Shown here one piece after another: positions 21,493 through 31,760 of a stretch of 64,000 nt of DNA; position 1 is the first letter of the stretch; every line of letters starts with the position of its first letter. A program made the translations under genes and the position numbers. The notes under the pieces were generated by a model. The model was given only the letters and a program-made list of their open reading frames with translations, was not told the origin of the DNA and did not search any database. Source of the DNA: Batillaria attramentaria. Taxonomy: Eukaryota; Mollusca; Gastropoda; Batillariidae. The stretch spans positions 560,001-624,000 of the forward strand of contig JACVVK020000330.1 of NCBI GenBank assembly GCA_018292915.2. The letters run 5' to 3'.

Positions 21493-23669
21493 GTGACCGG
21501 GCAACTGCTTTTTCTTCCTGCATTTGATTGGTTGAATTTTACTTGTTTTGGCTGTTCATATTTTAATCGCGGAGAAGTTGTGTTCTGTATTTTTGTGCTG
21601 TTCTGTTTAGTTCCCGGAAAAGGTTTCTTAATTTGATTTTGCGTTGGGTTTCTTTCAGTGCGTAACGAATTTTTTGTTGTTGTTCTTAGACCTTTTTGTG
21701 ATAAGTGTGTTTATTTTCTTGACGTGGGAAGGTTCTCTTTCGTTTGATTCATTTCCTTTTTTCAATTTTTGTAGAAGTTTTTGTTGAAGAATAACCAAAC
21801 TGTAATCATACTGATTATAGTCTTTGGTTGCCCGATTGCATGACTAAGTTGTAATAAGTACATAATCTTTCTGACCCTGCATTTTTTTTTTTTTAAATTT
21901 GGTGTAATTATACATCTCGTGCTCTGCCCTTTATTTTCTTGTGAGACAGACGTACAGCTCAACTTTCTCATCAGCAAAATTATGAGAAGGGGTCACGTAT
22001 TTATTCAGACTGGTTGGTTGAAATGCAGGAACTCGATTTGGGAAACACATCACTAGTTAAGTTCAGTTAAAATACACGTTATTTAGCGAGACGAAATTTG
22101 TCAAGCATGGAAATGGCTCTTAAAAACTGAATCAAACAGCATGATATTTATGCTGGCACTATTGATCATCACTGGTAGAATTCGACCGGTGCTAAACATT
22201 AATGTTGTATACAGTGTGAAAAGTGTGTCCTCTATCAAAATGCCGTGTTCTTTGTTGTGCAAGAGTTTTTCTTCTTCTTCTTCTCTTGGCGTAGACATAT
22301 AGTAATAACACACATCTGGATATAAGTCCGATCAATTAATGTTATTTCCCTGTGATAAAACGCGATTTTTCACTTGAACTTGAGCTCTGTCTAAGCAATG
22401 CATGAGAGAAAGGCAGCAGAAATTAAAAATTGCACGTTTAAACAAACTTCCGTTAGATCTCCTGCGTCTTGACCATCTCATATGTAAACCAGGAACACAA
22501 GACTTGTGTCCCAACCCAAAATCAGTTCTTACACGGCGGCATGTTGACCATTGTCTAATTTAATTTAACACAGAATCTTACTAATATGACGCACACGTGC
22601 CTATTCGCCTTAACAGTCATTAAATCAGAGCAGCTTCGGCTCATTAACAACTAATCAACTTCGTAACTGTAATAACGGTGATAACTATTGAACCACTGTA
22701 CCTTAACAATTTCTCCATAGTATACATTCAGGTGCTGACGTCAGATAATTATGCATGTATATAGCTTTGCAGAAACAGGGAGGGGGAGCCGGGATAGCCG
22801 AATGGTAAAGCGTTAGACTTTCACTGCTCGGGTTGTGAGTTCGAATCCCGGCTGGGGCCAAAAATTTGTGCTGGCCTTTTTCTTGTTGCCCCGTCTTTGG
22901 TATCACCCGTACGTAGTGGACAAGGACATTAAACCTTCCAACACCCACCCACCCCTAAAAGCAGGGAGATGTTAATTGCCATTTTCATGTTGGTCCCTTT
23001 CCTTGTGTGAAAGCGGGAGCGGGGGGAGGGCGGTACGATGGAATGGTTTTGTATGGGATTATGTTTGTCGCGAAATTTGTTTTGATTTGTTGTTCATTAT
23101 TCGTGCGATAGTGCTGTTATAGTCATGCGACCAGCGTAGGCGCTTCAAACTGCGCATGGTTGTGGAATATAAGCTGCATGTTTAGGAGTTTCGATCTGTC
23201 TTCTGTAAATACTTTGATATGCTTTTACCATAAACTGTTCGTTGTTCATACTGAAACACCTTTTTGAAAGTAAACAATTTCGGTGTCTTTTGCATGCTGG
23301 CTGTCTAAAGTTCTCCCTTGTATGTGCGCCATTTTTTTCTGGAAACGGTTTTAAAAATATTTCCATTATGTTACTATTGATGTATAATTGATGTTTCTGG
23401 ATTTTTTTCATAGCTGATGAAGAGTTCCTATTCAGCATCGTTTTTCACTGGAATAAATGCGAATGTTGAATATTCGGAAAAATTTTAATGCGTAATAGTA
23501 ACTGTATGCGAAGAGTCCTAGTTTTTAGTGCCGTTGTAACTGTATTTAAAATAGGGTGAACAAAGGTTAAACGGGTGTTGCCAGAGGTAAGGAGACGGGA
23601 ATGAAGACATCTAATTTTTTACCTCTGAAAAAAAAAAAATAAACGCGGCACTTTTATATGGGGTACCAG
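21493..23669. other. RIMBP intron
   Basis: A 2.2-kb intron. It has one S1 SINE (22782-22954). Otherwise AT-rich sequence without recognisable features. Confidence 0.75.
22782..22954 (+). mobile_element. tRNA-derived SINE, family S1
   Basis: A full-length copy: GGGGGAGCCGGGATAGCCGA head, TGGTAAAGCGTTAGACTTTC, B-box GAGTTCGAATCCCGG, and the tail with TTGTTGCCCCGTCTTTGG and GGACATTAAACC, ending in CACCC repeats. Confidence 0.9.
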
Positions 23670-23925
23670 TTACTGAACACTCTATCGCCATCTGTAAATG
23701 CCACTACAACGAGGCCGGTACAAAAGTGTGACACATGTCATGACGATCTTTACCAACAGGAGAAGTTGAGGAAATCGCCCAAACCTGCCCCACGGAAAGT
23801 GTCGCCCTCTGCTGGACAGGTGGAAAGGGAGCCGGAGTTCAGTCCCAAACAGTTCCACGGGCAGAAACCGGACCCGTCCCGTAAAGACGGGCTGCTGACA
23901 ACTCCCATGATCGTGCCGGCCATTG
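23670..23925 (+). CDS. RIMBP linker exon (Cys pair, Pro-rich)
   Basis: An exon of 256 nt ending at donor ATTG/GTAAGT, phase 1 out. It encodes a Cys-x-x-Cys pair (VQKCDTCHDDLYQQEKLRKS) followed by a Pro/Lys-rich stretch (PKPAPRKVSPSAGQ) and DGLLTTPMIVPAIG. The 3' end is certain. The 5' end is placed at the AG of GGTACCAG (23669) because it gives the needed phase 0, but that acceptor has a poor pyrimidine tract. Confidence 0.8.
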
Positions 23926-24102
23926 GTAAGTACACTTTTCAGTTCTTACAGAAATAGTTCAGTGGACTTACTCGTTGTGGTCTACATCACGATGCTCGGC
24001 TGCTAAAGTGTCGAACAGTGATGCAAACAGAAGAATCCGTGAATACACCGTCTGCTTTATCTTTCTTTCTTTTTCTTCTTCTTCTTTTTTTTTTTTACTA
24101 CT

Positions 24103-24394
24103 TGTATTATCCCTTTCGGGAAATTCGGGCTACTTCCCCCGGAGAAGCGCGTCGCCACGGTGCAGCGCCACCCAGTACCAATCATTTTTTTAAACAATTT
24201 TGCTGGGGGAGGAAAGCCGGATAACCCGGAGAGAAACCCCCGATGAGCAGCCCGGTAGCCAGGAAAAACCGGTATCACTTATCACAAGCTAGGCTCGAAC
24301 CCACGCTTCATTGCTTATGACATTGGTGACGGCCGTTCAATAGCGTAGCGGCTAAATCCGACGCGCTACCTATTAGACCACCGCTCACCCCAAT
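24103..24394 (-). mobile_element. tRNA-derived SINE, family S3
   Basis: Same order as 11031-11325: on the + strand GGAGGAAAGCCGGATAACCC, GATGAGCAGCCCGGTAGCCA, ACCGGTATCA, GGCTCGAACCCACGCTTC, then TAGCGTAGCGGCTAAATCC. The tRNA-like head is at the right end on the minus strand. Confidence 0.85.
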
Positions 24395-24510
24395 CTGTAG
24401 TCTCAATGCGTTAGACAGGCATACAGCATCGTGTGGAAAGCTTCTCATGGAATGTGCTTACGCTGTGCGCCAGAACCAGTCACATGGGTCACAATATTGC
24501 GTCTGAAACC

Positions 24511-24682
24511 GGGGACCCGGTGTGGTCGAATGGTAGAGCGTTGGACTTCTAATGTTCGGGTCGTGAGTTCGATCCCGGCTGGGGCCAAATATTTGTGCTG
24601 GCTTTTTCATCGTTGCCCCGTCTTTGATATCACCCTATGTGGTGGAAAAGGACGTTAAACCCCCAAACACCCACCTACCCAC
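24511..24682 (+). mobile_element. tRNA-derived SINE, family S1
   Basis: Full-length copy with head GTGTGGTCGAATGGTAGAGC, B-box GAGTTCGATCCCGG, tail CGTTGCCCCGTCTTTGATAT and GGACGTTAAACC, ending in CCCAC/CTACC repeats. Confidence 0.9.
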
Positions 24683-25129
24683 CCGCGTCTGAAACCTTTG
24701 TGGTAACTCGGGTTGGCGCGTATGTTGAGTACTAGAACTACCAAAGAAAACATTGCTATGTGTGGCAAATTCAATAGAAATAGCAAAATCGTCTAGTATG
24801 TCCTGTACATAATGTTTGTAACTATTTTGGCATGTTTCACCTTACGCACGTGCACTATTGTTTATGTTTGTTCTTTTGTAACATGTACGATGTGCAGTTT
24901 GGACTGTTGTGATTTCTTCCGTCCTGCATGTGTTTTTGTCATTCTGTACGTATAAGAATGCATTACTCGACATTCCTCCATACCCCAAATGGGGAGAAAG
25001 GAATAAAATCCTTGAACCTCTGAATCTTTGTTTTACCAACGTAGAAGCACACCGCTTACTGAGCAGACGATGTTATGTGGTAGCGGACTGCGAACACCAA
25101 CTACACAGCGCTGATCCGTGGCTATTTTC

Positions 25130-25215
25130 AGCGACTTGGGCCTAGCGGGAAGGCCCACGCCATGCGTAATAGTGGCTTGAAGTGGCTCCTACTGGTGTGC
25201 AGTTCTTTTTAACAA
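25130..25215 (+). repeat. Dispersed repeat, family D1, partial
   Basis: Holds GGCCCACGCCATGCGTAATA and GGCTTGAAGTGGCTCCTACT, matching the 3' half of the D1 copies at 17262 (reversed) and 34914. Confidence 0.7.
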
Positions 25216-25286
25216 GCCTTATCATACAGGATTGGTCGGGCTCGGGATCTGAAGTGTTATGGTGTCCAATTTCCATTTCTTTTCAG

Positions 25287-26173
25287 AAATCACGCGAGAC
25301 AGCAGCACAGAGAGAGGCACCTCCTTCGAGGAGGAGATAGAACCGACGGGTGCCCGGAAACCAACCCCTCCCCACGACGCCAGCGGGAAACCCAAACACA
25401 GACAGAAGTCTATGGAGGACAGTGTTGAGAAGCCGCTCCCTACCCAGGACCCCATCACCCAGCGGTACAGGTCAGGTACAGACGAACCCTCAGCGTTCCG
25501 CAGTGTGGAGCAGGGCAAAGCGAGAAGCTCCGAGGACACGCGCAGTCCAGACAGTGCCAAGTCTCGACCGGACAGTGCGAAATCTCGCCCGGACTCGGCC
25601 AAGTCTCACCACAGACCTGGTTCATCCGGGTCCGCAAAGGCTTCACCTTCCCACTCGGCCAAAGAGGACAAACACGCCGATGATCGGCATTTAGAGGACA
25701 GACATAGAGAAGACAGACACAAGGAAGACAGACATAGAGAAGACAGACACAGGGAAGACAGACATAGAGAAGACAGACATAGAGAGGACAGACATGCTGA
25801 CGACAGACACAGGGAAGACAGACACGCGGACGACAGACAGAGAGAAGAGAGACATAGAGAGGACAGACATAGAGAGGACAGACACCTGGACGAGAGACAC
25901 AGGGAAGACAGACACGCGGACGACAGACACACAGAGGACAGACACGGTGCTCATCAGGAACCTGTGCCCCCTGCCAAACCAGCCCGGTTGACGCCGGCCG
26001 AGTACGAGGAGTCGAACGATCGCGACTCCATTTCAGGGGAGATAAATTCTGTGGTGGATGACTCCATGGTGCGTCTGTTCATCGCTTTGTTTGACTACGA
26101 CCCGGTCACCATGTCTCCCAATGTGGACGCTGTGGACGAGGAGCTGCCGTTCAGAGAGGGACAGATTCTCAAG
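25287..26173 (+). CDS. RIMBP exon: disordered charged linker and SH3-II start
   Basis: The largest exon, 887 nt, behind TTTCTTTTCAG with donor AAG/GTAGCT, phase 1 in and phase 0 out. The first part is Ser/Pro/Lys-rich. Three copies of PDSAKSR follow at about 25549-25610. At 25661-25945 there are 19 tandem pentapeptides of type REDRH. The end encodes MVRLFIALFDYDPVTMSPNV and then EELPFREGQILK, the first half of SH3-II with an ALFDYDP motif. The repeat array lies directly upstream of the SH3, in a region that is long and poorly conserved in the family. Read-through past the donor runs 54 codons into an intronic SINE before a stop at 26333. Confidence 0.95.
25661..25945 (+). repeat. Coding minisatellite: 19 x 15 nt (REDRH pentapeptides)
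   Basis: Nineteen consecutive 15-nt units, always in frame. Consensus is Arg-Glu-Asp-Arg-His; variants at position 1 are Ala, Leu, Lys, Thr, and at position 2 Asp. Conservation of Arg and His at positions 4 and 5 is nearly complete (exceptions: one KH, one RQ). The mixed charge suggests a disordered or helical charged segment. Confidence 0.97.
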
Positions 26174-26202
26174 GTAGCTTTTCTTGTTCATAACCAACCT
26201 TA

Positions 26203-26505
26203 TGATAATAATGATAATAATGAGTATTGTATAGACGCTTTACCCAATTTCATGGATCGGCTCAAAGCGCCGCGAACTGAACCCAACACGCACGCTCACG
26301 TGAATCACACGCATTCTCTCACACACTGGACATAAACACATTACAATCAAGTGGTGCGAAGGGTCAGCTCAGCTCGCTATTTAAATTTCGGAATGTAGAA
26401 TTGCATTTATTTCTCAAATTTGGTGGGCTGAACATTTCCAAAGCAGAGGGGGAGGAAGCCGGAGTACCCGGAGAGAACCCCGACGATCGGCCCGAATGAT
26501 ATAGT
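26203..26505 (-). mobile_element. Composite SINE, family S2 (body and L2-like tail)
   Basis: Read on the minus strand it has TTCTCTCCGGGTACTCCGGC, CCCCCTCTGCTTTGGAAATG, ATTCCGAAATTTAAATAGC, GACCCTTCGCACCAC and TTTATGTCCAGTGTGTG. It ends with GCGGCGCTTTGAGCCGAT, a GCGTCTATACAATACTCATT hairpin-type tail and (ATT)n. The 3' end resembles L2-type LINE tails, so it was probably mobilised by such a LINE. The tRNA head is missing or too diverged. Confidence 0.8.
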
Positions 26506-26985
26506 AGATGGTAGAATGGTAGAGTCATTATGTTTCTGCTCAGTTTGACACTGGCGTAGGAAAACCTGCCAGTTGGCCCTGGGCCCGGGTTCAGCCCTGG
26601 TCCGCAGCAGAGTTGAACCCGGGTCGATTTTAACCTAGGTTGGTTAAATGTAAGCACACCTTAGCCAGGTTCAAACCAGTAAAACAGCCTCTTCGATACA
26701 CCTACGCTGATCTCACGTTCGGGTTTGGCTGTTAACTTTTGGATGTTTTGTCCACTTTGGCATAGTTTGGTTTCATGAAAATGCTGCTTTTGAATGAATG
26801 CAAAGATGAAAGAGTGGGGGGATAGGGGATGAACAGCGCGCCGTTTTGGAATATAAACGGCAATAAAATAAAACTGCACGGTACATGGAGGAATTGTTTG
26901 TAGTGTTGAATGCACGTGCCTGGAGTGGTCATGACGTTAGCAGAAAGCTGTCGTAAAATAGGAACAGTGCCAGATAGGGGATCTT

Positions 26986-27270
26986 GGCCCGCATGTAGAA
27001 GTCGAGGTTAGGGATTTTATTTCCGGGTTAAAGTGTAACCTCGAACTAAACTAGCTCTAGGGTTAAATTTTCTGTTGTTTTTTGTTTAACCAGGAAGCGG
27101 GTCCATTCCACCATGGTGCCTAAGCCGTTAGAGAAGGATTTTTTTTTCTACCTTTCGTCGCTTCCTTTTATTATTTAATTCTGTTTTGGGGTTTCTTTTG
27201 TCCTAGTCTGGGTTAGGCCCGTAGCCGTGGGTTGAATTAACCTCGAGTTTTACATACGGGCCCAGATAGT
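26986..27270 (-). mobile_element. TIR-type transposon (MITE), family M1
   Basis: This is the reverse orientation of the copy at 9113. It runs from GGCCCGCATGTAGAAGTCGA to CTCGAGTTTTACATACGGGC with inverted ends. Shared interior phrases are GAAGCGGGTCCATTCCA, CGTCGCTTCCTT and CCTAGTCTGGGTTAGGCCCG. Confidence 0.85.
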
Positions 27271-27399
27271 GTTCAGACAGCTGTATGGCACTATATGGAG
27301 AGTCATCTTCTGTAAGTGCGTCGCGTGGTCACCGCCTACGCAGTAAACGACCAGGATTTGCGATCGCTTCATCTCTTGTCTGTCCGTCGGTGAGTGCAG

Positions 27400-27568
27400 G
27401 TGTACGGGGACAAGGACGCTGACGGGTTTTACCGTGGTGAGGCGAACGGGCAGCTGGGCTACATCCCCTGTAACATGGTCTCCGAGATTCACATCGACGA
27501 TCCCGACCTGGTGGAGCAGCTGCTGAAGGAAAGTCAGAGTAACTCCACACATCATCCAAACCTGCCAG
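27400..27568 (+). CDS. RIMBP exon: SH3-II, second part
   Basis: A 169-nt exon behind GGTGAGTGCAG, phase 0 in and phase 1 out. It encodes VYGDKDADGFYRGEANGQLG and then YIPCNMVSEIHIDDPDLVEQ. This finishes SH3-II; the Tyr-Ile-Pro-Cys-Asn-Met variant of the ALYDY-domain 3-10 turn is typical of RIM-BP SH3-II. The donor is taken at CCAG/GTCGGA for phase. Without splicing the frame stays open to 27847 through an Arg/Lys-rich stretch and a SINE head. Confidence 0.93.
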
Positions 27569-27711
27569 GTCGGAAATCTTTTTTTTCTTCTTTTTCCCCC
27601 TTCACAAGGAAAGGGATGCTACAGAAATTGGAAGAATATCAGAACACCAAGAGGTTCAAACCACGCCTAGAGGACAATAGAAATGAAAATTTATTCCCAA
27701 ATGTTCAGCTA

Positions 27712-28025
27712 GAGGCGGCCGGTGGTCGAGCGGTTAAGAGACTTCGCCACCAGTGCGAGAGGTCAGGTTCGAGTCCCACTTTGGTGGGAGGGCTAGTAAA
27801 CAGAAGAAAAGTTTATGTTTTGGTCTTATTGTTTTTTGGGGTTTTTTAAGAATTGAGAGATTAGCTGCGTCTTGAGGTTCCGCTTGAAGGTCTTGATCGT
27901 TGCGGAACCTGACTTGTGGTGAGCTGGTAAGTTGTTGGACAGGGAAGGAGCTGTTCTCTTGAAAGGCCACTCCCCGAAGCGTTTCTTGTTTGTGTTGTCA
28001 TGGCAGCCAGGGACAGGAAGCCCTG
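27712..28025 (+). mobile_element. tRNA-derived SINE-like element, family S4
   Basis: The head has GGTGGTCGAGCGGTTAAGAG (A-box-like) and B-box GGTTCGAGTCCCACTTT. The downstream part TTAGCTGCGTCTTGAGGTTC, CGTTGCGGAACC and AAGGAGCTGTTC looks like a repeat body. No second copy is clear in this window, so limits are approximate. Confidence 0.55.
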
Positions 28026-28338
28026 AAGTTCATTGTCTCGGTTCGATCCTCAGCCGAACATTGGGAAATAATTTCTCTTGTCTGTTGGCCTGTAAGCGTG
28101 TTTTGTCTCTTTTTGATATTCTGATTTTTCTCCCCTTCACTTTCCTGCCGTTGTGTCGCTACGCATTCTTTGAGCATTTTAGTGTACTGCGCCAGTTGCC
28201 ATGCTAAGTTTGCTACTGCTAGCTAATAGTAATGTGCAAAATGATTATAGCTTTAGTACTGTATTAGAATCGCATACCAGCTTTCTAAAGCCAGGCGAGT
28301 GAGCTATTTAATCACCAGTATAATGGCTGACTTCACAG

Positions 28339-28475
28339 ACGACAAAACAGACAAAAGGGGAAACCACTTGACGCCCAATGGGTTGCCTCCCTTGCCGCCC
28401 TCAGGCCCAGGGCGCCGCATGGTGGCGCTGTATGACTACGATCCTCAGGAACTGTCGCCGAACGTGGACGCCGAG
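28339..28475 (+). CDS. RIMBP exon: SH3-III, first part
   Basis: A 137-nt exon encoding DDKTDKRGNHLTPNGLPPLP, a Pro-rich lead, then RRMVALYDYDPQELSPNVDA, the start of SH3-III. The donor GAG/GTAAGC is strong. The acceptor is taken as GACTTCACAG (28338), which gives the required phase 1. The upstream CACCAG at 28315-28320 would bring a stop into frame. Phase 0 out. Confidence 0.9.
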
Positions 28476-28796
28476 GTAAGCATGCAGTTTTGTGGTAGAG
28501 TGATAAAAGAAATGTTGTGGCGATTTTAAACCTAACGTTGGGAATGGGATTCACGAAATCAAAAATGCTCATTAACATCAGCGATTTTGGTCGGTAATAC
28601 TGCTGTACAAACAGTTTACATAATCATGACGTAGTCCGTACTTTTCCAAGGCCGAGCTAGCTTTAAGCAGGGCGAAGTCTACAGGCATTCTTTATAATTA
28701 TGCTACTCCTTGCATTCACCAGGTCGAGCTGGCACGTAAACACGGCGACAGGTACCAAACCTCCTTTACATGCTACTGACTCTTCGCGTTTTCCAG
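28476..28796. other. RIMBP intron with decayed copies of the next exon's start
   Basis: A 321-nt intron. Near 28646-28680 and 28709-28752 it holds two degenerate copies of the acceptor and first codons of the following exon. Confidence 0.7.
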
Positions 28797-29039
28797 GTCG
28801 AGTTGGCGTTCAAGCAGGGCGACATCGTGTACGTGATGGGCGACATGGACGAGGACGGATTCTTCACTGGGGAGCTGCACGGGGTGCGAGGTCTGGTCCC
28901 GTCCAACTTCCTACAGGACGCTCCTTTATCAGACGAGGACGAGGGCCTTGAAAGTGCCTCCATGGTGTCGCCTTCCCGCTCCCAGGGCAGCATGTCGGCT
29001 GCTTCACGTCACTCAGACTCCGTGACGACACTCAATAAC
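28797..29039 (+). CDS. RIMBP exon: SH3-III, second part and Ser-rich tail
   Basis: An exon behind GCGTTTTCCAG encoding [20 protein letters not shown] and then [20 protein letters not shown]. This completes SH3-III and continues with an acidic DEDEGLES and a Ser-rich stretch. The end is placed at AAC/GTAGGT (29039), giving 243 nt and phase 0, which joins in frame to the last exon. The frame stays open to a stop at 29205, so a read-through isoform or a later donor (CCTG/GTAATT at 29157, wrong phase for the last exon) is possible. Confidence 0.88.
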
Positions 29040-31571
29040 GTAGGTGGCGGGGGTCAGGGGTCATTTGATGACGTGGCCACGCTGAGGCGGCGTTGCATGT
29101 GCCTGTGCCTGCTTACTGTGCCTTCCGCTCACCCTCGGTCTGCTGGTGCAGCACCTGGTAATTTGCTGTGGATGTGTGGATGTGGTACGCCATGTTTGGG
29201 TACTTGACCCGTATCGGCTTTTGTTGCGAGCAGGAGTGTCCCGAACAGAGAAATTAAACCTTTTGTTTTGAAATATGGAAGAATATACAGTTTTGAGGAG
29301 AAGAAAAAAACGGGGCAGATAACATCCTTTCCCAACACCAGAAAAATCCTCATTATTTTCATTATCATACGGGTGGTATGAAACATGGGATAGGGGAAAG
29401 ATTTACAAATCGTTGCTGAACACCTTTACAGTTGACATGTTCGTTTGATTCGTTGTTTTTATTTTCATGTTATGTACAGATGAGGCAAACATTTCTTAAC
29501 ACATTACCGTACCTGTAGTTAAAGGTTAAAGATCTGTCAGGTATTCAGTATACTCTGTATCGGTATGGGTCAGGTATTTGAACGTGGTGTATCACTCTCA
29601 GTCAATCTGTCTTGTGAGAGAGGGTTGCGTCGGCAAGGATACTTGTCTTTGTCAAGAATGTGTCGTTCAATAAAGAACCTTCGTAATTCTTAGAAATTCT
29701 AGCCAGTTTGTTTATTAAGAAAGTGGCATGGCAGAATACTATCTATAGATACCACACCCAGAGTTTTTGAGAAATATTTTACATTTGTTCCATGGAAACA
29801 CTCTCTGTAGTCGATTAAGAAATAAATATGTCAGACGTGTTTGTTTCGTTCTAGGCACAGTTTTCAGTACTTTCATTTCGAACACAATCATTTCTAATGG
29901 CACTAGTACAAGCAGTTTTCTTTTATTTCTTTTTCCTTTTAGTCGGTTAGCTTTCTAACACCATGCATGTTTTCAGAATGCAAATAGAGTTTCAGCCACG
30001 ACGTTCAGCCAACGTGGTTTTACAGGCTAATTATGTTAGTCACGTTGACTCTGTATTTTAATTTACGACAAGGTCAGGGCAGGTAACCCAGTTTGAATGA
30101 TTCGTTGTGCAACCTTCTCTGACAACAAGGACTGGGTTAGCCTTTTATTTTTAACATTGTTTTCATTCAGTCTGTTTTTGTTTTGCTGGATTTGGTCATG
30201 CTTTTTGTAAGTTTCTTGCCAGTGCTGTTGTGAGCTGTTTTTAAATGTTACTAAGTAATCAGAAACAAACAGTAAAAGCTGGTAAGCTATTCCGTTCTGT
30301 AATGGTACCTTTGAAAAGCTACAAACATAGAAAGCATGATCAAATCCTATTATTTGCACGCTGTTTTCGTTTTCTCTTAATTGTTGCATTTACAGATCAG
30401 TATAATTTGTTTATGGGTTTGTAAACATTTTGAAGACATCTCTTACAGTGGTGCATTGATTTATAAGTTTGTATTCAGTTTTATGCTACAGTGGATAGCT
30501 GCTGTTTCTTTGTCAGAGTTAGACGCAGTTTAATGTAAAATATTTTGCCTACCAGAACCCCCGAAATTGTTGGCCGTGTTCTAGACAAAGACATATACCT
30601 TCTGCTTTTATAGCGTATCTTAGGCGTTAGTTTTGTTGTTTCCATATACTTAGTCAACTGTGTAGAGTTGTGCTATATAGCCATAGTATTTTGTTTTACA
30701 GCATAGGCTTTGACCCTTATTTATTATTTTATTTTGTTTGGTTTGTCGCACGTTCTCTTTGTGTTCGTTTAGTTGTTTGCGGTTGTATTTTCAGTTTGTG
30801 TCTGACTCTGAGTTGTTTGGTTTTCAACTTTTGCACGTCTGGGTTTGAAGTATGTAATGTGGTGAAAGCTTGGAATGAAATCTTTAAACCGTCCTAAGGG
30901 GCTTTGTCTTGGTGGTATTTCTTGCTACGAAACAAGGTGTACGACTTACGCACGACATTGTTGACATACTTACTCAAATCGACGTAGTACAGTCACTCCA
31001 GATGTTGAAAAGAACTGGACTGTTAGTCGTTCAGATCCAGTTACTAGGATGTGGACTAAAATGTATTGTATTAATAGTTATGGAAAAATGGAAGCCATGC
31101 CGACGAAAATGCGTATCCAGACACATGGTACAATCGAAGTAATGTTGACAGAAGTTTGTAGATTGTTCATGTAGTAGGTTTACTGACAGGTTCACAAAAC
31201 TAGGATATCTGTCACGTGGTGCAGTTTAAGACTTGTTGGTATCCAATGTTTGTACCGCAAGGAGGAACATGCAACACTGAAATGTTAGCCGCGCTGTTGC
31301 AAGAAAAGTCTGTTATGATGACATTTTCCTTCTGTTGCCCATCGTAGGAGAGAACTTTGCAGCAGCGAGAAAGACCAGAACAGGCAACTCGTGTAGATCT
31401 GCGAGAATATTAGGATTAAAGCAGTTGCTGTATATTTCCTTTCTCAAAAAACTAGAAATGTTCTAAAATGTGGCACAATTATTTTATATGAGTGTTTATT
31501 TCGTTACGATACTCGTGCTGTTATCACTGCAGAGAGTGGCGTTCACACTTTACCTTGTGTTTGTCCTTCAG
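29040..31571. other. Last RIMBP intron
   Basis: 2.5 kb of AT-rich sequence. No mobile element, long ORF or microsatellite is recognised. One AATAAA lies at 29669. Confidence 0.7.
29669..29674 (+). terminator. Possible intronic polyadenylation signal
   Basis: AATAAA about 465 nt after the stop of the read-through frame of exon 28797. It could end a short RIMBP isoform lacking the basic C-terminus. Hexamer only; no other support. Confidence 0.25.
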
Positions 31572-31760
31572 ATCTCGCGCAAGGATCGCCTGTCACTGTC
31601 CCCGCCCACGGAGCGCGCGATAGTCCTGGACACAGCCCCCTCCTCCCAGACACCTCCCGCAAGCACAGCAACCCCGCCAACCGACGACGATAAGCGCGGC
31701 AAAAAGAAAGGGGGGCTACTCAACAAGGGGCGCAACATCCTGAAAAAGTTCTCCAGGTAG
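31572..31760 (+). CDS. RIMBP last coding exon
   Basis: The exon lies behind TTTGTCCTTCAG. It encodes ISRKDRLSLSPPTERAIVLD and a Thr/Pro-rich stretch, then DDDKRGKKKGGLLNKGRNIL and KKFSR before TAG at 31758-31760. The basic GLLNKGRNILKKF end resembles the short Lys-rich C-terminus seen in invertebrate RIM-BP isoforms and could bind membrane as an amphipathic helix; that role is inference. Confidence 0.88.
   Translation: MSRKDRLSLSPPTERAIVLDTAPSSQTPPASTATPPTDDDKRGKKKGGLLNKGRNILKKFSR

Larger units (their letters stand above)
23926..25286. other. RIMBP intron with three repeats
   Basis: A 1.4-kb intron with an S3 SINE, an S1 SINE and a partial D1 repeat. The segment 24690-25090 shows nothing else. 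Confidence 0.8.
26174..27399. other. RIMBP intron inside SH3-II
   Basis: A 1.2-kb intron made largely of an S2 SINE (26203-26505) and an M1 element (26986-27270). At 26575-26625 is a palindromic GGGCCCGGGTTCAGCCCTGG… / …GAACCCGGGTC segment. 26660-26985 shows nothing. Confidence 0.8.

Noticed and set aside
25606..25932. Minus-strand ORF of repeated SSLCL units
   Set aside because: It is the antisense of the REDRH coding array in the RIMBP exon; the 15-nt periodicity keeps several frames open.
25287..26335. Treating the open frame to 26335 as the true exon end
   Set aside because: It would break SH3-II in the middle and run into a SINE; the GTAGCT donor at 26174 joins exactly to the second half of SH3-II.
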